A DNA stretch of 54,871 nt from Aurantimonas coralicida (GCA_011050685.1 DRFF01000036.1:1-54871), one strand, 5' to 3'. Positions 24,017 through 34,759 are shown, numbered from the stretch's first letter. Notes: generated by a model not told the origin, from the sequence alone. A program made the numbers and translations.

Positions 24017-24718
24017 ATGACGAATAACGGCAACTCCCTCTTCACGCGTCGCAAACTGCTCCTCGGATTCGGGCTCGGCGCAGCAGCGGTCGCGACAGGC
24101 TGTACCACCGGACCGCGCGCCAAGGTGTCGGTGGCACCCTATCCCGTAGAGCGCGGGATCGAACCCAAATATGTGTCGATGTACGGGCCTGTGGTCGACG
24201 ACGGATACCGGATTCCGGCCGTCGATCTGAAGCGCGTCGATCCGAAATTCTATCGTCAGGAAGTCGCTGATCCGACCGGGGAAGCGCCCGGGACAGTGGT
24301 CGTCGATACCGCGAATTATTTTGCATATGTGGTGATGCCGGGTGGTCGCGCGATGCGCTACGGCGTTGGCATCGGACGGGCGGGCTTTTCCTGGAGCGGC
24401 CGGGCCAAGGTCCAGTGGAAGAGAAAATGGCCGACCTGGACGCCGCCCAGGGAGATGATCGCCCGGGAGCCGAGCCTCGCCAAATATGCGGACGGCATGG
24501 AGCCGGGTCTCGCCAATCCGTTGGGCTCGCGCGCGCTCTACATTTTCCAGGGTGGTAAGGACACGCTCTACCGTCTGCACGGGACGCCGGAATACTGGAC
24601 GATCGGGACGAACTCCTCGTCGGGCTGCATCCGCTTCATGAACCAGGACGCGATCGATCTTTATGATCGTGTCAAGTCCGGCTCGCCGCTGGTCGTCACC
24701 CAGATCGGCATGGTCTGA
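24017..24718 (+). CDS. L,D-transpeptidase (YkuD), predicted lipoprotein
   Basis: The 233-residue protein has a twin-arginine-like start (TRRKLLLGFGLG) ending in a lipobox-like AVATGC, so it is probably exported and lipidated. The catalytic YkuD domain contains HGTPEYWTIGTNSSSGCIRF, with the nucleophilic Cys near residue 211. Such enzymes crosslink peptidoglycan 3-3 or attach outer-membrane proteins to the wall. It is full length for the ErfK/YbiS/YcfS type and is followed by a strong terminator, so it is a single-gene unit. Confidence 0.92.
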   Translation: MTNNGNSLFTRRKLLLGFGLGAAAVATGCTTGPRAKVSVAPYPVERGIEPKYVSMYGPVVDDGYRIPAVDLKRVDPKFYRQEVADPTGEAPGTVVVDTANYFAYVVMPGGRAMRYGVGIGRAGFSWSGRAKVQWKRKWPTWTPPREMIAREPSLAKYADGMEPGLANPLGSRALYIFQGGKDTLYRLHGTPEYWTIGTNSSSGCIRFMNQDAIDLYDRVKSGSPLVVTQIGMV

Positions 24719-24748
24719 CCGGGTTATCCTGCGATCATTCCATTCGAA

Positions 24749-24777
24749 GGGGCGGGAGATTCTCTCGCCCCTTTTTT
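24749..24777 (+). terminator. Intrinsic terminator after the L,D-transpeptidase gene
   Basis: GGGGCGGGAGA at 24749 pairs with TCTCTCGCCCC ending at 24771 (one G-U type mismatch) and is followed by TTTTTT. It lies 30 bases after the stop. Confidence 0.9.
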
Positions 24778-24808
24778 GTTGCGGGATCGGCTTTGTCGCA
24801 GGTTGGTA

Positions 24809-25048
24809 TTACCGCAGGCGATCGCGCTCACGCTCCATATGGTCGACGCGGCTTTCGAGATTCTCTTCGCGCACCATACCGGGAATGAGGAACAGGTCGA
24901 TCAGCTGGCCGATGCCCATAAGCCCCAGGGTGAGAAGCCATAAGAGACCGGTCCACGGCCGTCCGAGATAGAACCGGTGCAGGCCGCAGATCGCGCCGAA
25001 GCCCAGCAGCCACAAAATGTAAGAAGCGAGCGTCGACTTCCGGTTCAT
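24809..25048 (-). CDS. TM2-domain membrane protein
   Basis: A 79-residue protein with two membrane helices of the TM2 family: LGFGAICGLHRFYLGRPWTG, with its GxHRFYLG signature, then a second helix and a charged, possibly coiled tail (REENLESRVDHMERERD). No function is established for short bacterial TM2 proteins. It converges with the L,D-transpeptidase gene. Confidence 0.88.
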   Translation of the reverse strand: MNRKSTLASYILWLLGFGAICGLHRFYLGRPWTGLLWLLTLGLMGIGQLIDLFLIPGMVREENLESRVDHMERERDRLR

Positions 25049-25174
25049 GGATCTTCCTTCGCAACGGTTAGCCGGGGGGAAAATGGGGTGTCGCCGGGTC
25101 GTTGGAAAGGTCTGCGGGCCATCACGTCCTCAACGCGGCGCCGGGCAGCGCCTGAGATCTACCGCGGTATCCCC

Positions 25175-26833
25175 TCAGCGACCGCGCTTGAAGCCGCCGA
25201 GAACGCCGCGCAGGATCGCACGGGTCACGGTCGAGGCGACTGTCCGGCCGACCTGCTTCATCACCGTTTCGGTCAGCGTCTGCCGCTGGTAGCCCGATGA
25301 GCGGCGGCGGCGGGGTGCCGAACCGCGGCGCGGAGCCGCTTCGTCGACCTCCTCGACCTCCTTGGTGTCGTCGCGCCCGCCGTCGCCGAGCCCGAAATCG
25401 GGAAGCTGGAAGCCGGTGCGCGTGCGCCGCCCTTCCGCCGCCTCCGCCCGCCGCGTCGATTCGCCCTCGCGGCTCGCCTTCTCCGTCTCGGTTTCGAGCC
25501 GACGTTGCTCTTCTTCCTGCCGAAGCTCGGCCTCGGCCCGGCCAACCAGCATCTCATAGGCCGACTCCGGGTCGATCGCCTGATCATACTGCCCCGCGAC
25601 CGGGCTCTTGGCGATGATCGCGTCGCGCTCCGCGTCATTGAGCGGACCCAGACGCGCCGAGGGCGGACGGATCAGCGTGCGCTCGACCATTGACGGCACG
25701 CCTTTTTCGCCCAAGGTCGACACCAGCGCCTCGCCAACGCCGAGTTGGGTGATCGCCTCATAGGCGTCGAATTCTGGGTTGGGGCGGAAGGTCTCGGCCG
25801 CCGTCTTCACCGCCTTCTGCTCGCGCGGCGTATAGGCGCGCAACGCGTGCTGGACGCGATTGCCGAGTTGGGCCAGCACGCCGTCCGGCACGTCGAGCGG
25901 GTTCTGGGTGACGAAATAGACGCCAACACCCTTGGAGCGGATCAGCTTGACCACTTGCTCGACCCGATCGACGAGGATCTTCGGCGCGTCGTCGAAAAGC
26001 AGATGCGCCTCGTCGAAAAAGAACACCAGCTTTGGCTTCTCGGGATCACCGATTTCGGGCAGTTCCTCGAACAGCTCCGACAGCAGCCACAAGAGGAAGG
26101 TCGCGTAGAGGCGCGGATTCATCATCAGCTTGTCGGCGGCCAGCATGTTCACGATGCCCCGTCCGTCGCGGTCGGTGCGCATCAGGTCGGCGATCTTGAG
26201 CGCCGGCTCACCGAAGAAGCTTTCGGCGCCTTGCTGTTCGAGCACCAGCAACGAGCGCTGGATCGCGCCGACCGAGGCCTTGGCGACATTGCCGTAGAGC
26301 TTCGAGATGTCGTCGGCATTTTCCGCGAGATGCGCCAGCATCGCCTGCAAATCCTTGAGGTCGAGCAGCAATAGCCCCTCCTCGTCGGCGATCTTGAAAG
26401 CGATATTGAGAACGCCTTCCTGGGCATCCGACAGGTTCATCAGGCGCGATAGCAGCAGCGGCCCCATCTCGGAGATGGTGGTGCGGATCGGGTGGCCCTT
26501 CTCGCCGAAGATGTCCCAGAACACCACGGGGTAGAAGTCGTGATAATATGGGTCCAGGCCGATTTTTTCCGCCCGCTCCACCAGGAAGTCCTTGCCCTCG
26601 CCGCGCATCGAAATGCCGGACAGATCGCCCTTGATGTCGGCACAGAAAACCGGAACGCCCGCTTCCGAGAAACCTTCAGCGAGGATCTGCAGCGTCACCG
26701 TCTTGCCGGTTCCGGTCGCGCCGGTGACCAGGCCGTGGCGATTGGCAAGCTTGAGGTCAAGATACTCGCCCTTCTTGATCGCGTCCTGCGGGTCACGGCT
26801 GCTCCCCAGAAAAATCCGACCTGTTTCCTGCAT
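25175..26833 (-). CDS. HerA-like helicase, DUF853 family ATPase
   Basis: About 552 residues from ATG 26833, which has GAGGGA six bases upstream. Walker A is [12 protein letters not shown] near residue 40, Walker B is [12 protein letters not shown] near residue 270, and [16 protein letters not shown] plus [19 protein letters not shown] carry the sensor and arginine-finger region. The C-terminal 130 residues are charged and Arg-rich before a short Gly/Arg tail. DUF853 proteins are FtsK/HerA superfamily ATPases, presumably DNA translocases, but their physiological role is unclear. The usual NurA partner is not present here. Confidence 0.9.
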   Translation of the reverse strand: MQETGRIFLGSSRDPQDAIKKGEYLDLKLANRHGLVTGATGTGKTVTLQILAEGFSEAGVPVFCADIKGDLSGISMRGEGKDFLVERAEKIGLDPYYHDFYPVVFWDIFGEKGHPIRTTISEMGPLLLSRLMNLSDAQEGVLNIAFKIADEEGLLLLDLKDLQAMLAHLAENADDISKLYGNVAKASVGAIQRSLLVLEQQGAESFFGEPALKIADLMRTDRDGRGIVNMLAADKLMMNPRLYATFLLWLLSELFEELPEIGDPEKPKLVFFFDEAHLLFDDAPKILVDRVEQVVKLIRSKGVGVYFVTQNPLDVPDGVLAQLGNRVQHALRAYTPREQKAVKTAAETFRPNPEFDAYEAITQLGVGEALVSTLGEKGVPSMVERTLIRPPSARLGPLNDAERDAIIAKSPVAGQYDQAIDPESAYEMLVGRAEAELRQEEEQRRLETETEKASREGESTRRAEAAEGRRTRTGFQLPDFGLGDGGRDDTKEVEEVDEAAPRRGSAPRRRRSSGYQRQTLTETVMKQVGRTVASTVTRAILRGVLGGFKRGR

Positions 26834-27003
26834 CCAGCATCCCTCGCTCATTGACCATTGGGGTTATAGCCGGCCAGCGGCTTGGAACAAGCGCGGCGAC
26901 GCGATAAGCGCGCGTTCGTCGATTGCGTCGGCGATCAGGCTTTGCCAAGCTTTGCAGCCACCGGCCCCCTCTTTCCGAGGCGCGGCGGCAGGAGGAGATG
27001 TCC

Positions 27004-27378
27004 ATGGACGAGCTGTTGGCGAAAATCGCGGCGGAGACGGGTCTTGAGTCATCCACCGCCAAGGTCGCGATCGGTCATATCCTGACCTATCTCAAGGCCG
27101 AAAGTGACGATCCCGCCGTCGGCAAGATGATTGCCGAAACGCCGGGGGCTTCAGACGCGATCGCGACCACCGGTGGCGACGACGGCGGTGGTTTCCTTGG
27201 CGCCGCGATGGGCGGCGGCATCATGGGGCTCGGTTCGAAGCTGATGGGGCTCGGCCTCGACATGGGTCAGATTCAGATCGTCGCGCGCGAACTCGCCGCC
27301 TTCGCGAAAGCCCATTCCGATCCCGAAACTGTCGATCGCGCACTGGCGTCGGTGCCCGGATTGTCGTCCTTCGTCTGA
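27004..27378 (+). CDS. Conserved small hypothetical protein
   Basis: The 124-residue protein starts at ATG 27004 (GGAGG 8 bases upstream); ATG 26998 is also in frame. A helical N-terminal segment, LAKIAAETGLESSTAKVAIG, is followed by a Gly/Met-rich centre (GGGIMGLGSKLMGLGLDMGQ) and a second helical segment ending VPGLSSFV. There is no signal peptide. The pattern recalls small DUF2267/DUF2780-like proteins, but I would not assign a family. It is divergent from the HerA-like gene. Confidence 0.6.
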   Translation: MDELLAKIAAETGLESSTAKVAIGHILTYLKAESDDPAVGKMIAETPGASDAIATTGGDDGGGFLGAAMGGGIMGLGSKLMGLGLDMGQIQIVARELAAFAKAHSDPETVDRALASVPGLSSFV

Positions 27379-27567
27379 CCGCGGCATCGGAAACTCTGCC
27401 CGGCTTTCACCGCATCGATCAATCTCGCCAAAAGCACTCATCCCACCAAACGGTTATGGAATACCGGCCGAGACTGACGTATGGTCGTGGGATAAACGCA
27501 GGGGTTCGTTACCAGCAGGGGCCGTGGCGCAGATCGAGGATCCAAGTGCCGCGGAATATTGTCACTG

Positions 27568-29289
27568 ATGAGTGTCGAAGCGGACGTCGCTCGCTCGCTG
27601 CCCGACAGGCTGCGATCTTTCCTGTCGTCGCCCAGACGGGCGCGATGGGCGATGCTTTCGCGCGCCATGCGGAGACCGCCTCTCCTCGCCCATCTCGTGC
27701 TGTTTGCTCTGATCGTCCTCATTCCCGCGCTGCTGTTCAGCGCGTTTCTGGTGCTGCAGTTCTCCGAACAGCAACGTGAAATCGCGGCCGCGCAAGTGAA
27801 CGATACGGCCGAAATCGTCTCCAACGCCGTCGATCGGGATATTTACGGCATGATCACCAGCGGCAAGGTGCTGGCCTCCTCGCCGTCTCTGGCAAACGGA
27901 CAACTCGCCGGCTTTCACGAGCGAACAGTAGCCGCTCTCAGAACCACCGAGACCAATGCCGAACTGATCGACCCGGCGCTTGGTGTCGTCGTCTCGACAC
28001 TGGAGCCTTTTCCACCGACGCCGCGGAAATCCGAATACACAAAGGCCATCGAGCAGGTGTTCAAGACCCGACGCCCGATGGTCTCCGGGGTGTTCTTCGG
28101 CGCGCGGGCCGACCGCTTCATGTTCCATGTCGCGGTCCCGGTGATGCGGGACCAGACGGTCACCTATGTGCTGGTGATCAACAAGGCCGCCGATGCCCTC
28201 GACGCCGTCATCGCAAATCGGAACCTGCCGCGCGAATGGTCGGCGATCATCAAGGACGCCGAAGGCCGGCGCGTCTTCGCGGCGGTAACCAGCGAGGGAC
28301 GGATGGAAGCCCAGCGAGGGATTTCCTACGACAACCCGTCGATCCTGGAAACGCTGGGGGCGCGAATGAGCGACGATCTCATCGAGGCGTCGACGGTCTC
28401 CAGCCTGTCCAACTGGACGACTACCGTCGCCGTGCCCAACGCCGTCATCGTCCGACCGGCACTCAGATCCTGGATACTTTTGATGAGTGCCGGGATCCTG
28501 CTTCTGCTGTTCTCGATCATGCTTGGCATTATTTTCGGCCGGCGCATCGCGGCACCGATCCTGCAATTGTCGCAGCAGGCCGAGGCGATCGGCAAGGGCG
28601 AACCGGCCATGCCGTTCGGGACCGATATCGCCGAGATCGGCGCGGTCTCGAAGGTTCTGGCGCAGGCCTCGCGCGAGCGCCGCGAGGCCGAGGAGCAGAA
28701 CCGCTTTCTCATGCGCGAGATGACCCATCGCGCCAAGAACCAGTATGCGCTCATCGCCGCCATCGCCCGGCGCGCCGCAAAGGAGAGCGCCAATACGAAG
28801 CAGTTCCTGGACACGCTATCGGAGGCGTTGAGCTCGCTGGCGCGGTCCGCCGACTTGCTCGCCGGTAGCGGCTGGGAAAGCGCCATGCTGGCCGATCTTG
28901 TCGAAACGCAGCTCAAGGCGTTCGGCGCGGGGGGCAGCGGCGAGCAGATCGAACTGGACGGCCCCGCGATCCGTCTCAATTCCACCGCGGCACAGACGAT
29001 CGGGCTCGCTCTGCACGAATTGGCGACCAACGCGGCCAAATACGGCTCGCTCTCGGTTGCCGATGGAACCGTGAAAATATCATGGTCGATCGCCGAGAAG
29101 TTCGAGCTTATCTGGCGTGAAATCGGCGGCCCAACGGTCGTCGAACCCAAACACGCCGGATTCGGCACACTCATCACCCAGAAGATGACATCGCGGGGCT
29201 TGGGCGGGGCAGTCGAGATGAACTACGCCCCGGCCGGCGTCGTCTGGAAGCTGGTCGCGCCCAAAGATGCCGTCATCGCGTGCGACTAG
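27568..29289 (+). CDS. HAMP-domain sensor histidine kinase, HWE family
   Basis: About 573 residues from ATG 27568; TTG 27559 or a later ATG (27652) are alternatives because no clear ribosome site is visible. Two membrane helices (LVLFALIVLIPALLFSAFLV and ILLMSAGILLLLFSIMLGII) bound a periplasmic sensor of about 250 residues of dCache-like length. A HAMP segment (RRIAAPILQLSQQAEAI) leads into the kinase: MREMTHRAKNQYALIAAIA, LHELATNAAKYG and the WRE motif. It is the second HWE kinase in the window, again with no adjacent response regulator. Such kinases often feed the general stress response in this group. Confidence 0.88.
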   Translation: MSVEADVARSLPDRLRSFLSSPRRARWAMLSRAMRRPPLLAHLVLFALIVLIPALLFSAFLVLQFSEQQREIAAAQVNDTAEIVSNAVDRDIYGMITSGKVLASSPSLANGQLAGFHERTVAALRTTETNAELIDPALGVVVSTLEPFPPTPRKSEYTKAIEQVFKTRRPMVSGVFFGARADRFMFHVAVPVMRDQTVTYVLVINKAADALDAVIANRNLPREWSAIIKDAEGRRVFAAVTSEGRMEAQRGISYDNPSILETLGARMSDDLIEASTVSSLSNWTTTVAVPNAVIVRPALRSWILLMSAGILLLLFSIMLGIIFGRRIAAPILQLSQQAEAIGKGEPAMPFGTDIAEIGAVSKVLAQASRERREAEEQNRFLMREMTHRAKNQYALIAAIARRAAKESANTKQFLDTLSEALSSLARSADLLAGSGWESAMLADLVETQLKAFGAGGSGEQIELDGPAIRLNSTAAQTIGLALHELATNAAKYGSLSVADGTVKISWSIAEKFELIWREIGGPTVVEPKHAGFGTLITQKMTSRGLGGAVEMNYAPAGVVWKLVAPKDAVIACD

Positions 29290-29431
29290 AGCATGGAACG
29301 CCCCGTGCAGGGGACGTGAGCCGAAGGCTGCATTTCGCCGACGCCGGAGAGGCGCTATTGAGGCGGGTGCCAAAGGTCGCTTTTGGGACCGCTGCGAAGG
29401 CGAAATGCGGCGCGGCCTACAGGGAGGTGCA

Positions 29432-30877
29432 ATGACGGCGCTGACAATCGAGACGATCGATTTTCCTCAAGCTGACGATGCCGCATGGCGGAGCCTGGTG
29501 GAAAAGGGCCTGAAGGGTCGGGATTTCGAGTCGCTTGCCGCGCGGGCCGAGGACGGTTTTACCTACGGGCCCCTTTACGGCCGCAAGCGCGACGCGTCTC
29601 CCCTCGCACGCTCCGCGGGCGGGCGATGGGCGGTCCTCCAGCGCGTCGATGACCCCGACGCCGCGCGTGCCAATGCCCAGGCGCTGGCGGATCTGGAAGG
29701 CGGCGCCAATGGCCTGTCTTTGGTTTTCGCCGGGTCGGCATCGGCGCACGGGTTCGGACTCCCGATGGATGGCGATGCGATCGCCCGCGCGCTCGCCGGC
29801 GTGAAGCTGGAGATGATCTCGCTGAGGATCGAGCCGCATATGGACGCGCGGCGCGCTGTCGAGGCAATCCGAACGCTGGCGAAAGACCGCGGCCAGGATT
29901 TCGAGGCGCTGTTCATCGACCTGTGTCTCGACGCGATCGGTCCGTTTGCCTTTACGGGACGCTTTCCCGGTCCCGAAGGTGATTTTCGGGCGCATTCGGG
30001 CCGCGCCACGAAGTCGCTTCGCGCGAGCGGCTTTCGCGGCCGTATCGCCGAGGCGGACGGGCGCGTCTTCCATGACGCGGGCGCAACCGCCGGGCAGGAA
30101 CTCGGCGCGGTGCTGGCGACGGCGCTCTATTACCTCAGGGCGATGCTCGATGCCGGTCTCGGCCTCTCCGATGCGGCAGCTTCGATCGGCTTCACCCTGG
30201 CGGTCGATCAGCGACAGTTCGAGCAGACCGCGAAATTGCGCGCTTTGCGGCTCCTCTGGGCCAAACTGCTGGAGGAATGCGGCGAAGCGACCCCGCCCGC
30301 TGCCCGCATCCATGCCGAGACCTCCTGGCGCATGATGGCGGCCAAGGACCCGCACACCAACATCCTGCGCGCAACCATCGCGGCCTTCGCGGCTGGAACA
30401 GGCGGCGCCGACAGCCTGTCCGTGCTGCCACACACCGCCCCGCTCGACCTTGCCGATCCTGCCGCGCGGCGGCTGGCCCGCAATGTCCAGATCATCCTGC
30501 AGGAAGAATCCGGCCTTGCACGCATCACCGATCCGGCGGCCGGTTCCGGCGGCATCGAGGCACTCACCAATCTGACCGCGGAGGCCGCCTGGAACGAATT
30601 CCAGACGATCGAGGCCGAAGGCGGAATCTTCAAGAGTCTTTCCGCCGGCGTCCTGCAAAACCGCATCCTGGACGCCAGAGCCGCCAGAGCCGCCAAACTC
30701 GCGGAGGGGAAAACCGTCATCGTCGGCGCCAGCCTCTACCCGCTCGATAAGGAGCGACATCACGTTCTCCTGGGGCAGGCTCCCGACGCCGAGCTGCCGC
30801 CCCAGCCGACCGGCCAAACCCGCTGCGAGCCGCTGCGCCCATACCGAACCAGCGAGACCGTGGAGGCATCGACGTGA
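29432..30877 (+). CDS. mutA: Methylmalonyl-CoA mutase small subunit
   Basis: The 481-residue protein starts at ATG 29432 after AGGGAGGTGCA. It has the mutase TIM-barrel domain ([45 protein letters not shown]) but lacks the cobalamin motif, as expected for the non-catalytic subunit of the heterodimer. It is shorter than actinobacterial MutA (about 620 residues) because the C-terminal B12-like domain is missing; it ends shortly after the barrel. It overlaps the large subunit by four bases (GTGA), so expression is coupled. Confidence 0.92.
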   Translation: MTALTIETIDFPQADDAAWRSLVEKGLKGRDFESLAARAEDGFTYGPLYGRKRDASPLARSAGGRWAVLQRVDDPDAARANAQALADLEGGANGLSLVFAGSASAHGFGLPMDGDAIARALAGVKLEMISLRIEPHMDARRAVEAIRTLAKDRGQDFEALFIDLCLDAIGPFAFTGRFPGPEGDFRAHSGRATKSLRASGFRGRIAEADGRVFHDAGATAGQELGAVLATALYYLRAMLDAGLGLSDAAASIGFTLAVDQRQFEQTAKLRALRLLWAKLLEECGEATPPAARIHAETSWRMMAAKDPHTNILRATIAAFAAGTGGADSLSVLPHTAPLDLADPAARRLARNVQIILQEESGLARITDPAAGSGGIEALTNLTAEAAWNEFQTIEAEGGIFKSLSAGVLQNRILDARAARAAKLAEGKTVIVGASLYPLDKERHHVLLGQAPDAELPPQPTGQTRCEPLRPYRTSETVEAST

Positions 30878-33039
30878 CGAACGTTCCGGATTTCACCCGC
30901 ATCGCTTGGAGCCGGCCGAGGCAGCCTGCCCTCGCGAAGACGCTTGGCGAGTCCTTCGAGACGCCGGAGGGAATCCCTATCGCCGGGGCCTATGGCGCCG
31001 GGGATATCGCGGACCTGCCGTTCCTGGACACCTATCCGGGCATCGCTCCATACGTGCGTGGCCCCTACCCCACCATGTATGTCGAAAAGCCCTGGACGAT
31101 CCGGCAATATGCCGGTTTCTCGACAGCGCAGAAGTCGAACGCCTTCTATCGCCGCAATCTCGCGGCCGGACAGAAGGGCCTGTCGGTCGCCTTCGATCTC
31201 GCCACCCACCGCGGTTACGATTCCGACCATCCGCGCGTCGCGGGCGACGTCGGCATGGCGGGCGTTGCGATCGATTCGATCATCGATATGCGTCAGCTCT
31301 TCGACGGCATTCCGCTCGATGAAATGAGCGTCTCTATGACGATGAACGGCGCGGTGCTGCCGGTTCTGGCGCTCTATGTCGCGGCCGCCGAAGAGCAGGG
31401 CGTTGCCCAGAAGGATCTGTCGGGGACCATTCAGAACGACATCCTGAAGGAGTTCATGGTCCGTAACACCTATATCTACCCGCCCAAACATTCGATGCGG
31501 ATCATTTCGGATATCTTCGCCTACACCTCGAAGCACATGCCGAAATACAACTCGATTTCGATTTCCGGCTATCACATGCAGGAAGCCGGGGCTACGGCGG
31601 ATCTGGAACTCGCCTATACCATCGCTGACGGCATCGAATATGCCCGGGCGGGCGTCGCGACGGGTCTCGACATCGATCACTTCGCTCCCCGCCTGTCGTT
31701 CTTCTGGGCGGTGGGCATGAACTTCTTCATGGAGGTCGCCAAGCTCCGCGCGGCGCGGCTGATCTGGGCCGCGCTCATGCAGAAGAACTTCGCGCCGAAG
31801 GATCCGCGCTCGCTGTCGCTGCGCACCCATTGTCAGACCTCGGGCTGGTCGCTGACGGCCCAGGATGTCATGAACAACGCGGTCAGAACCTGCGTCGAGG
31901 CGATGGCAGCGACGCAAGGCCATACCCAGTCGCTGCACACCAACTCTTTCGACGAAGCGCTGGCGCTGCCGACCGACTTTTCCGCCCGGATCGCCCGCAA
32001 CACCCAGCATGTGCTGGCCCGCGAATCCGGCACCACATCCCCGATCGATCCCTGGGGCGGTTCGGCGTATGTCGAACGGCTGACGCATCTGCTCGCGGAG
32101 AAGGCCCTTGCCCACATCGCCGAGGTTGAGGAGATGGGCGGCATGGCTGCGGCCATCGAAAAGGGCCTGCCCAAACTCAGGATCGAGGAAGCGGCAGCCA
32201 GGACCCAGGCACAGATCGATTCCGGCGCCCAGACCGTCGTCGGGGTCAACAAATTCCTCAATGACGCCACCGACGACATCGACGTCCTCTCCGTCGACAA
32301 CGCCGAAGTGCGGCGCCAGCAGATCGAAAAGCTCAAGCGCCTCAAGGCCGAGCGCGACGACACCGCGACGCATGCCGCCCTGGCGGCGCTGACGGCGTCG
32401 GCCGAGCGTGGCGACGGCAATCTCCTGGAACTGTCGATCGCCGCGGCCCATGCCAAGGCGACCGTCGGCGAAATGGCTGGGGCGCTGGAAAAGGTATTCG
32501 GCCGGCATGTCGCGACGACGAAGGTCATCGCCGGCGTCTACAAACGGGAGGCCGGCGCGATGGCGGGGCGGATCGAACATATCCAGGCGATGAGCGCGGC
32601 TTTTGCAGAGGCCGAGGGCCGCCGGCCGCGCATTCTTGTCGCCAAGATGGGCCAGGACGGCCACGATCGCGGCCAGAAGGTCATCGCCTCGGCCTTCGCC
32701 GATCTCGGCTTCGACGTCGACATCGGCCCGCTATTTCAAACGCCCGAGGAAGCGGCCCGCCAGGCCGTCGAGAACGACGTCCACATCGTCGGCGCCTCGT
32801 CCCTGGCGGCCGGGCATCTGACCCTCGTTCCGGCGTTGAAGGCGGCGCTGGAAGCGGAGGGACGCGGCGACATCATGATCGTCGTTGGCGGCGTCATCCC
32901 GCCGAAGGACGTCGACACGCTCAAGGCGGCCGGGGCCGCCGCCATCTTCCTGCCGGGAACGGTCGTCGCCGAAGCGGCCGAGGACTTGCTGCAAGCCCTT
33001 TCCCGCCACCTTGGCCATGAGAAGGCGGCGGCCGAATAG
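30874..33039 (+). CDS. mutB: Methylmalonyl-CoA mutase large (catalytic) subunit
   Basis: The 721-residue enzyme starts with GTG 30874 inside the small-subunit stop. The substrate barrel occupies residues about 1-560, with [20 protein letters not shown] and the active-site region [12 protein letters not shown] (His 234). The C-terminal B12 domain starts [19 protein letters not shown]; His 597 is the lower-ligand histidine of the DxHxxG motif, followed by [10 protein letters not shown] and [11 protein letters not shown]. It interconverts (R)-methylmalonyl-CoA and succinyl-CoA in the propionate or ethylmalonyl-CoA pathway. Its chaperone gene meaB lies at 41 kb rather than adjacent. Confidence 0.96.
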   Translation: MTNVPDFTRIAWSRPRQPALAKTLGESFETPEGIPIAGAYGAGDIADLPFLDTYPGIAPYVRGPYPTMYVEKPWTIRQYAGFSTAQKSNAFYRRNLAAGQKGLSVAFDLATHRGYDSDHPRVAGDVGMAGVAIDSIIDMRQLFDGIPLDEMSVSMTMNGAVLPVLALYVAAAEEQGVAQKDLSGTIQNDILKEFMVRNTYIYPPKHSMRIISDIFAYTSKHMPKYNSISISGYHMQEAGATADLELAYTIADGIEYARAGVATGLDIDHFAPRLSFFWAVGMNFFMEVAKLRAARLIWAALMQKNFAPKDPRSLSLRTHCQTSGWSLTAQDVMNNAVRTCVEAMAATQGHTQSLHTNSFDEALALPTDFSARIARNTQHVLARESGTTSPIDPWGGSAYVERLTHLLAEKALAHIAEVEEMGGMAAAIEKGLPKLRIEEAAARTQAQIDSGAQTVVGVNKFLNDATDDIDVLSVDNAEVRRQQIEKLKRLKAERDDTATHAALAALTASAERGDGNLLELSIAAAHAKATVGEMAGALEKVFGRHVATTKVIAGVYKREAGAMAGRIEHIQAMSAAFAEAEGRRPRILVAKMGQDGHDRGQKVIASAFADLGFDVDIGPLFQTPEEAARQAVENDVHIVGASSLAAGHLTLVPALKAALEAEGRGDIMIVVGGVIPPKDVDTLKAAGAAAIFLPGTVVAEAAEDLLQALSRHLGHEKAAAE

Positions 33040-33105
33040 TCTCTTGCCACCCACCTGGTTCAACATTAGTTATAACGCCAGAACCTGGAGATTGGAGGCT
33101 TTGCC

Positions 33106-33327
33106 ATGAATACCGTCATTCGCAAGATCGGCAATTCCGAAGGCGTGATCCTGCCCAAGGAGGTGCTGGAACAGGCGGGATTGGCCACCGGCGACCGCTT
33201 GAACGCCATCGTTTCGGAAGATGGCGTCAAGCTCATCAAGGCGGGGCCAGACTTCGAGGAAGAACTGGCCCACGCACGTGTCTTCATGGACAAATATCGT
33301 GACGCGTTGGCGAAACTGGCGAAATGA
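33106..33327 (+). CDS. AbrB/MazE-type antitoxin
   Basis: The 73-residue DNA-binding protein has a SpoVT-AbrB fold: VIRKIGNSEGVILPKEVLEQ and TGDRLNAIVSEDGVKLI. The C-terminal 25 residues form a charged helix (FEEELAHARVFMDKYRDAL) suited to wrapping the toxin. A GGAGG ribosome site precedes the ATG. Its stop overlaps the doc start by four bases (ATGA), the usual antitoxin-first arrangement. It probably represses its own operon. Confidence 0.92.
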   Translation: MNTVIRKIGNSEGVILPKEVLEQAGLATGDRLNAIVSEDGVKLIKAGPDFEEELAHARVFMDKYRDALAKLAK

Positions 33328-33710
33328 CCTGGCGCTGGGTTTCGCAGGCGAGCGTCGAGGCCTTCCATAGCGAGCAAATCGACCGCTTTGGCGGCGCGCG
33401 GGGAATTCGTGACGCTGGCCTGCTGGAGTCGGCCGTCGATCGCCCCCTCAACAAGGCCGCGTACGGAGAGCCAGACGTTTTCGACCTCGCGGCGGCGTAT
33501 CTCTACGGGATCGCCCGCAACCACCCATTCGTGGATGGCAACAAGCGGACGGCGATCGTGGTCGCAGCGGTTTTCCTGATGAAGAACGGCTACGACATCA
33601 CCGCCGACAACGGCATGGTCTACCAGTTCGTCATGGATGTCGCGGCTGGCGCCGTCGGCGAGGACAGCGCCGCGCGCTGGTTCCGCGATTTCACGGAAAA
33701 GCGTCGATGA
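33324..33710 (+). CDS. doc: Doc/Fic-family toxin (death on curing)
   Basis: A 128-residue Fic-fold protein with the core motif HPFVDGNKRTA at residues 67-77. The motif is the Doc type with Lys in place of the Gly/Arg of AMPylators, which makes Doc an EF-Tu kinase. The N-terminal GARGIRDAGLLESAVDRP is typical of Doc. The partner antitoxin is AbrB-like. The stop overlaps the corA ATG by four bases, an unusual fusion of a toxin-antitoxin module to a transporter gene. Confidence 0.93.
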   Translation: MTWRWVSQASVEAFHSEQIDRFGGARGIRDAGLLESAVDRPLNKAAYGEPDVFDLAAAYLYGIARNHPFVDGNKRTAIVVAAVFLMKNGYDITADNGMVYQFVMDVAAGAVGEDSAARWFRDFTEKRR

Positions 33711-34759
33711 TCGAGGCCTATGTCCCGAGCGGTGCCAGAATGCACGCGGTCCGGGCATCGCCCGACGCAATCCCGACCGAGGCTGTCTGGATCGACCTGC
33801 TCGATCCGCATCCAGACGAAATCGCCGCCGTCGAACAGTTATGCGGCATCGACGTGCCGACCCGCGAAGAAATGGTCGAGATCGAGGTGTCGAGCCGGCT
33901 CTATTCCGAGGACGACGCCGACTTCATGACGGCCTCGGTCGTGTTCGGGTTGGACGGCGGCAAGCCGTCTTTCGCCCCGGTCACCTTCATGCTCGCCGAC
34001 CGCCGGCTGATCACGCTGCGCTATAGCGCGCCGAAAAGCTTTGCAATCTACGCGACCAAGCTCTGCCGCGAGACACCGCGCCATGGTGGCGCTGCGGACA
34101 GCGGCGCCCAGCCCGGCGCCGCCGAAAAGCCGGCCGTCAGCCGCGGCGATCGGCCGCCGTCGGCGGACACGATCCTGATCGGGCTTCTCGAGACAGTGAT
34201 CGACCGGGTCGCGGACCTCCTCGAGACCATCTCGGCGGACCTGGACAGCATCGGCGAGGACATCTTCTCCTCTTCGGCGCGCAAGAAGCCGACCGGCACC
34301 AAGGATTTCAAATCGCTGCTGCGGCGCATCGGAGCGGCCGGCGACCTGACCTCCCGCACGCGGGAGGGCCTGGTGACACTCGACCGCCTGCTCCCGTTTC
34401 TTCAGCTTGCCCTCGACCGCCGCAAATCCAGCGCCAAAGACGCCAAGCCGCGCGTGAAGGCGATGGCAAGGGACGTCCATTCGCTCAACGACTTCGTCAC
34501 GTTCCTGTCCAACAAGACAACATTCCTGCTCGACACCACGGTCGGCATGATCTCGATCGAGCAGAATGCCATCATCAAGATCTTCTCAGTCGCTGCCGTC
34601 GCCTTCTTGCCGCCGACCCTAATCGCCTCGATCTACGGTATGAATTTCCGTGTCATGCCCGAACTCGGCTGGACGTTCGGCTATCCTTCCGCGCTTGCGC
34701 TGATGGTGGTCTCAGCGATCGTCCCGATGCTGTTCTTTCGGTACAAGAACTGGCTGTAG
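33707..34759 (+). CDS. corA: CorA-family magnesium (divalent cation) transporter
   Basis: The 350-residue protein has a large cytoplasmic N-terminal domain (WIDLLDPHPDEIAAVEQLCG, PTREEMVEIEVSSRLY) and two C-terminal helices. The pore signature YGMNF lies at 310-314, followed by the ELGWTFGYP loop. A low-complexity insert rich in Ala/Gly/Pro occurs near residues 125-150. It forms a homopentameric Mg2+ channel in the inner membrane. Its start is embedded in the doc stop, so it may be translated from the toxin-antitoxin transcript. Confidence 0.93.
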   Translation: MIEAYVPSGARMHAVRASPDAIPTEAVWIDLLDPHPDEIAAVEQLCGIDVPTREEMVEIEVSSRLYSEDDADFMTASVVFGLDGGKPSFAPVTFMLADRRLITLRYSAPKSFAIYATKLCRETPRHGGAADSGAQPGAAEKPAVSRGDRPPSADTILIGLLETVIDRVADLLETISADLDSIGEDIFSSSARKKPTGTKDFKSLLRRIGAAGDLTSRTREGLVTLDRLLPFLQLALDRRKSSAKDAKPRVKAMARDVHSLNDFVTFLSNKTTFLLDTTVGMISIEQNAIIKIFSVAAVAFLPPTLIASIYGMNFRVMPELGWTFGYPSALALMVVSAIVPMLFFRYKNWL

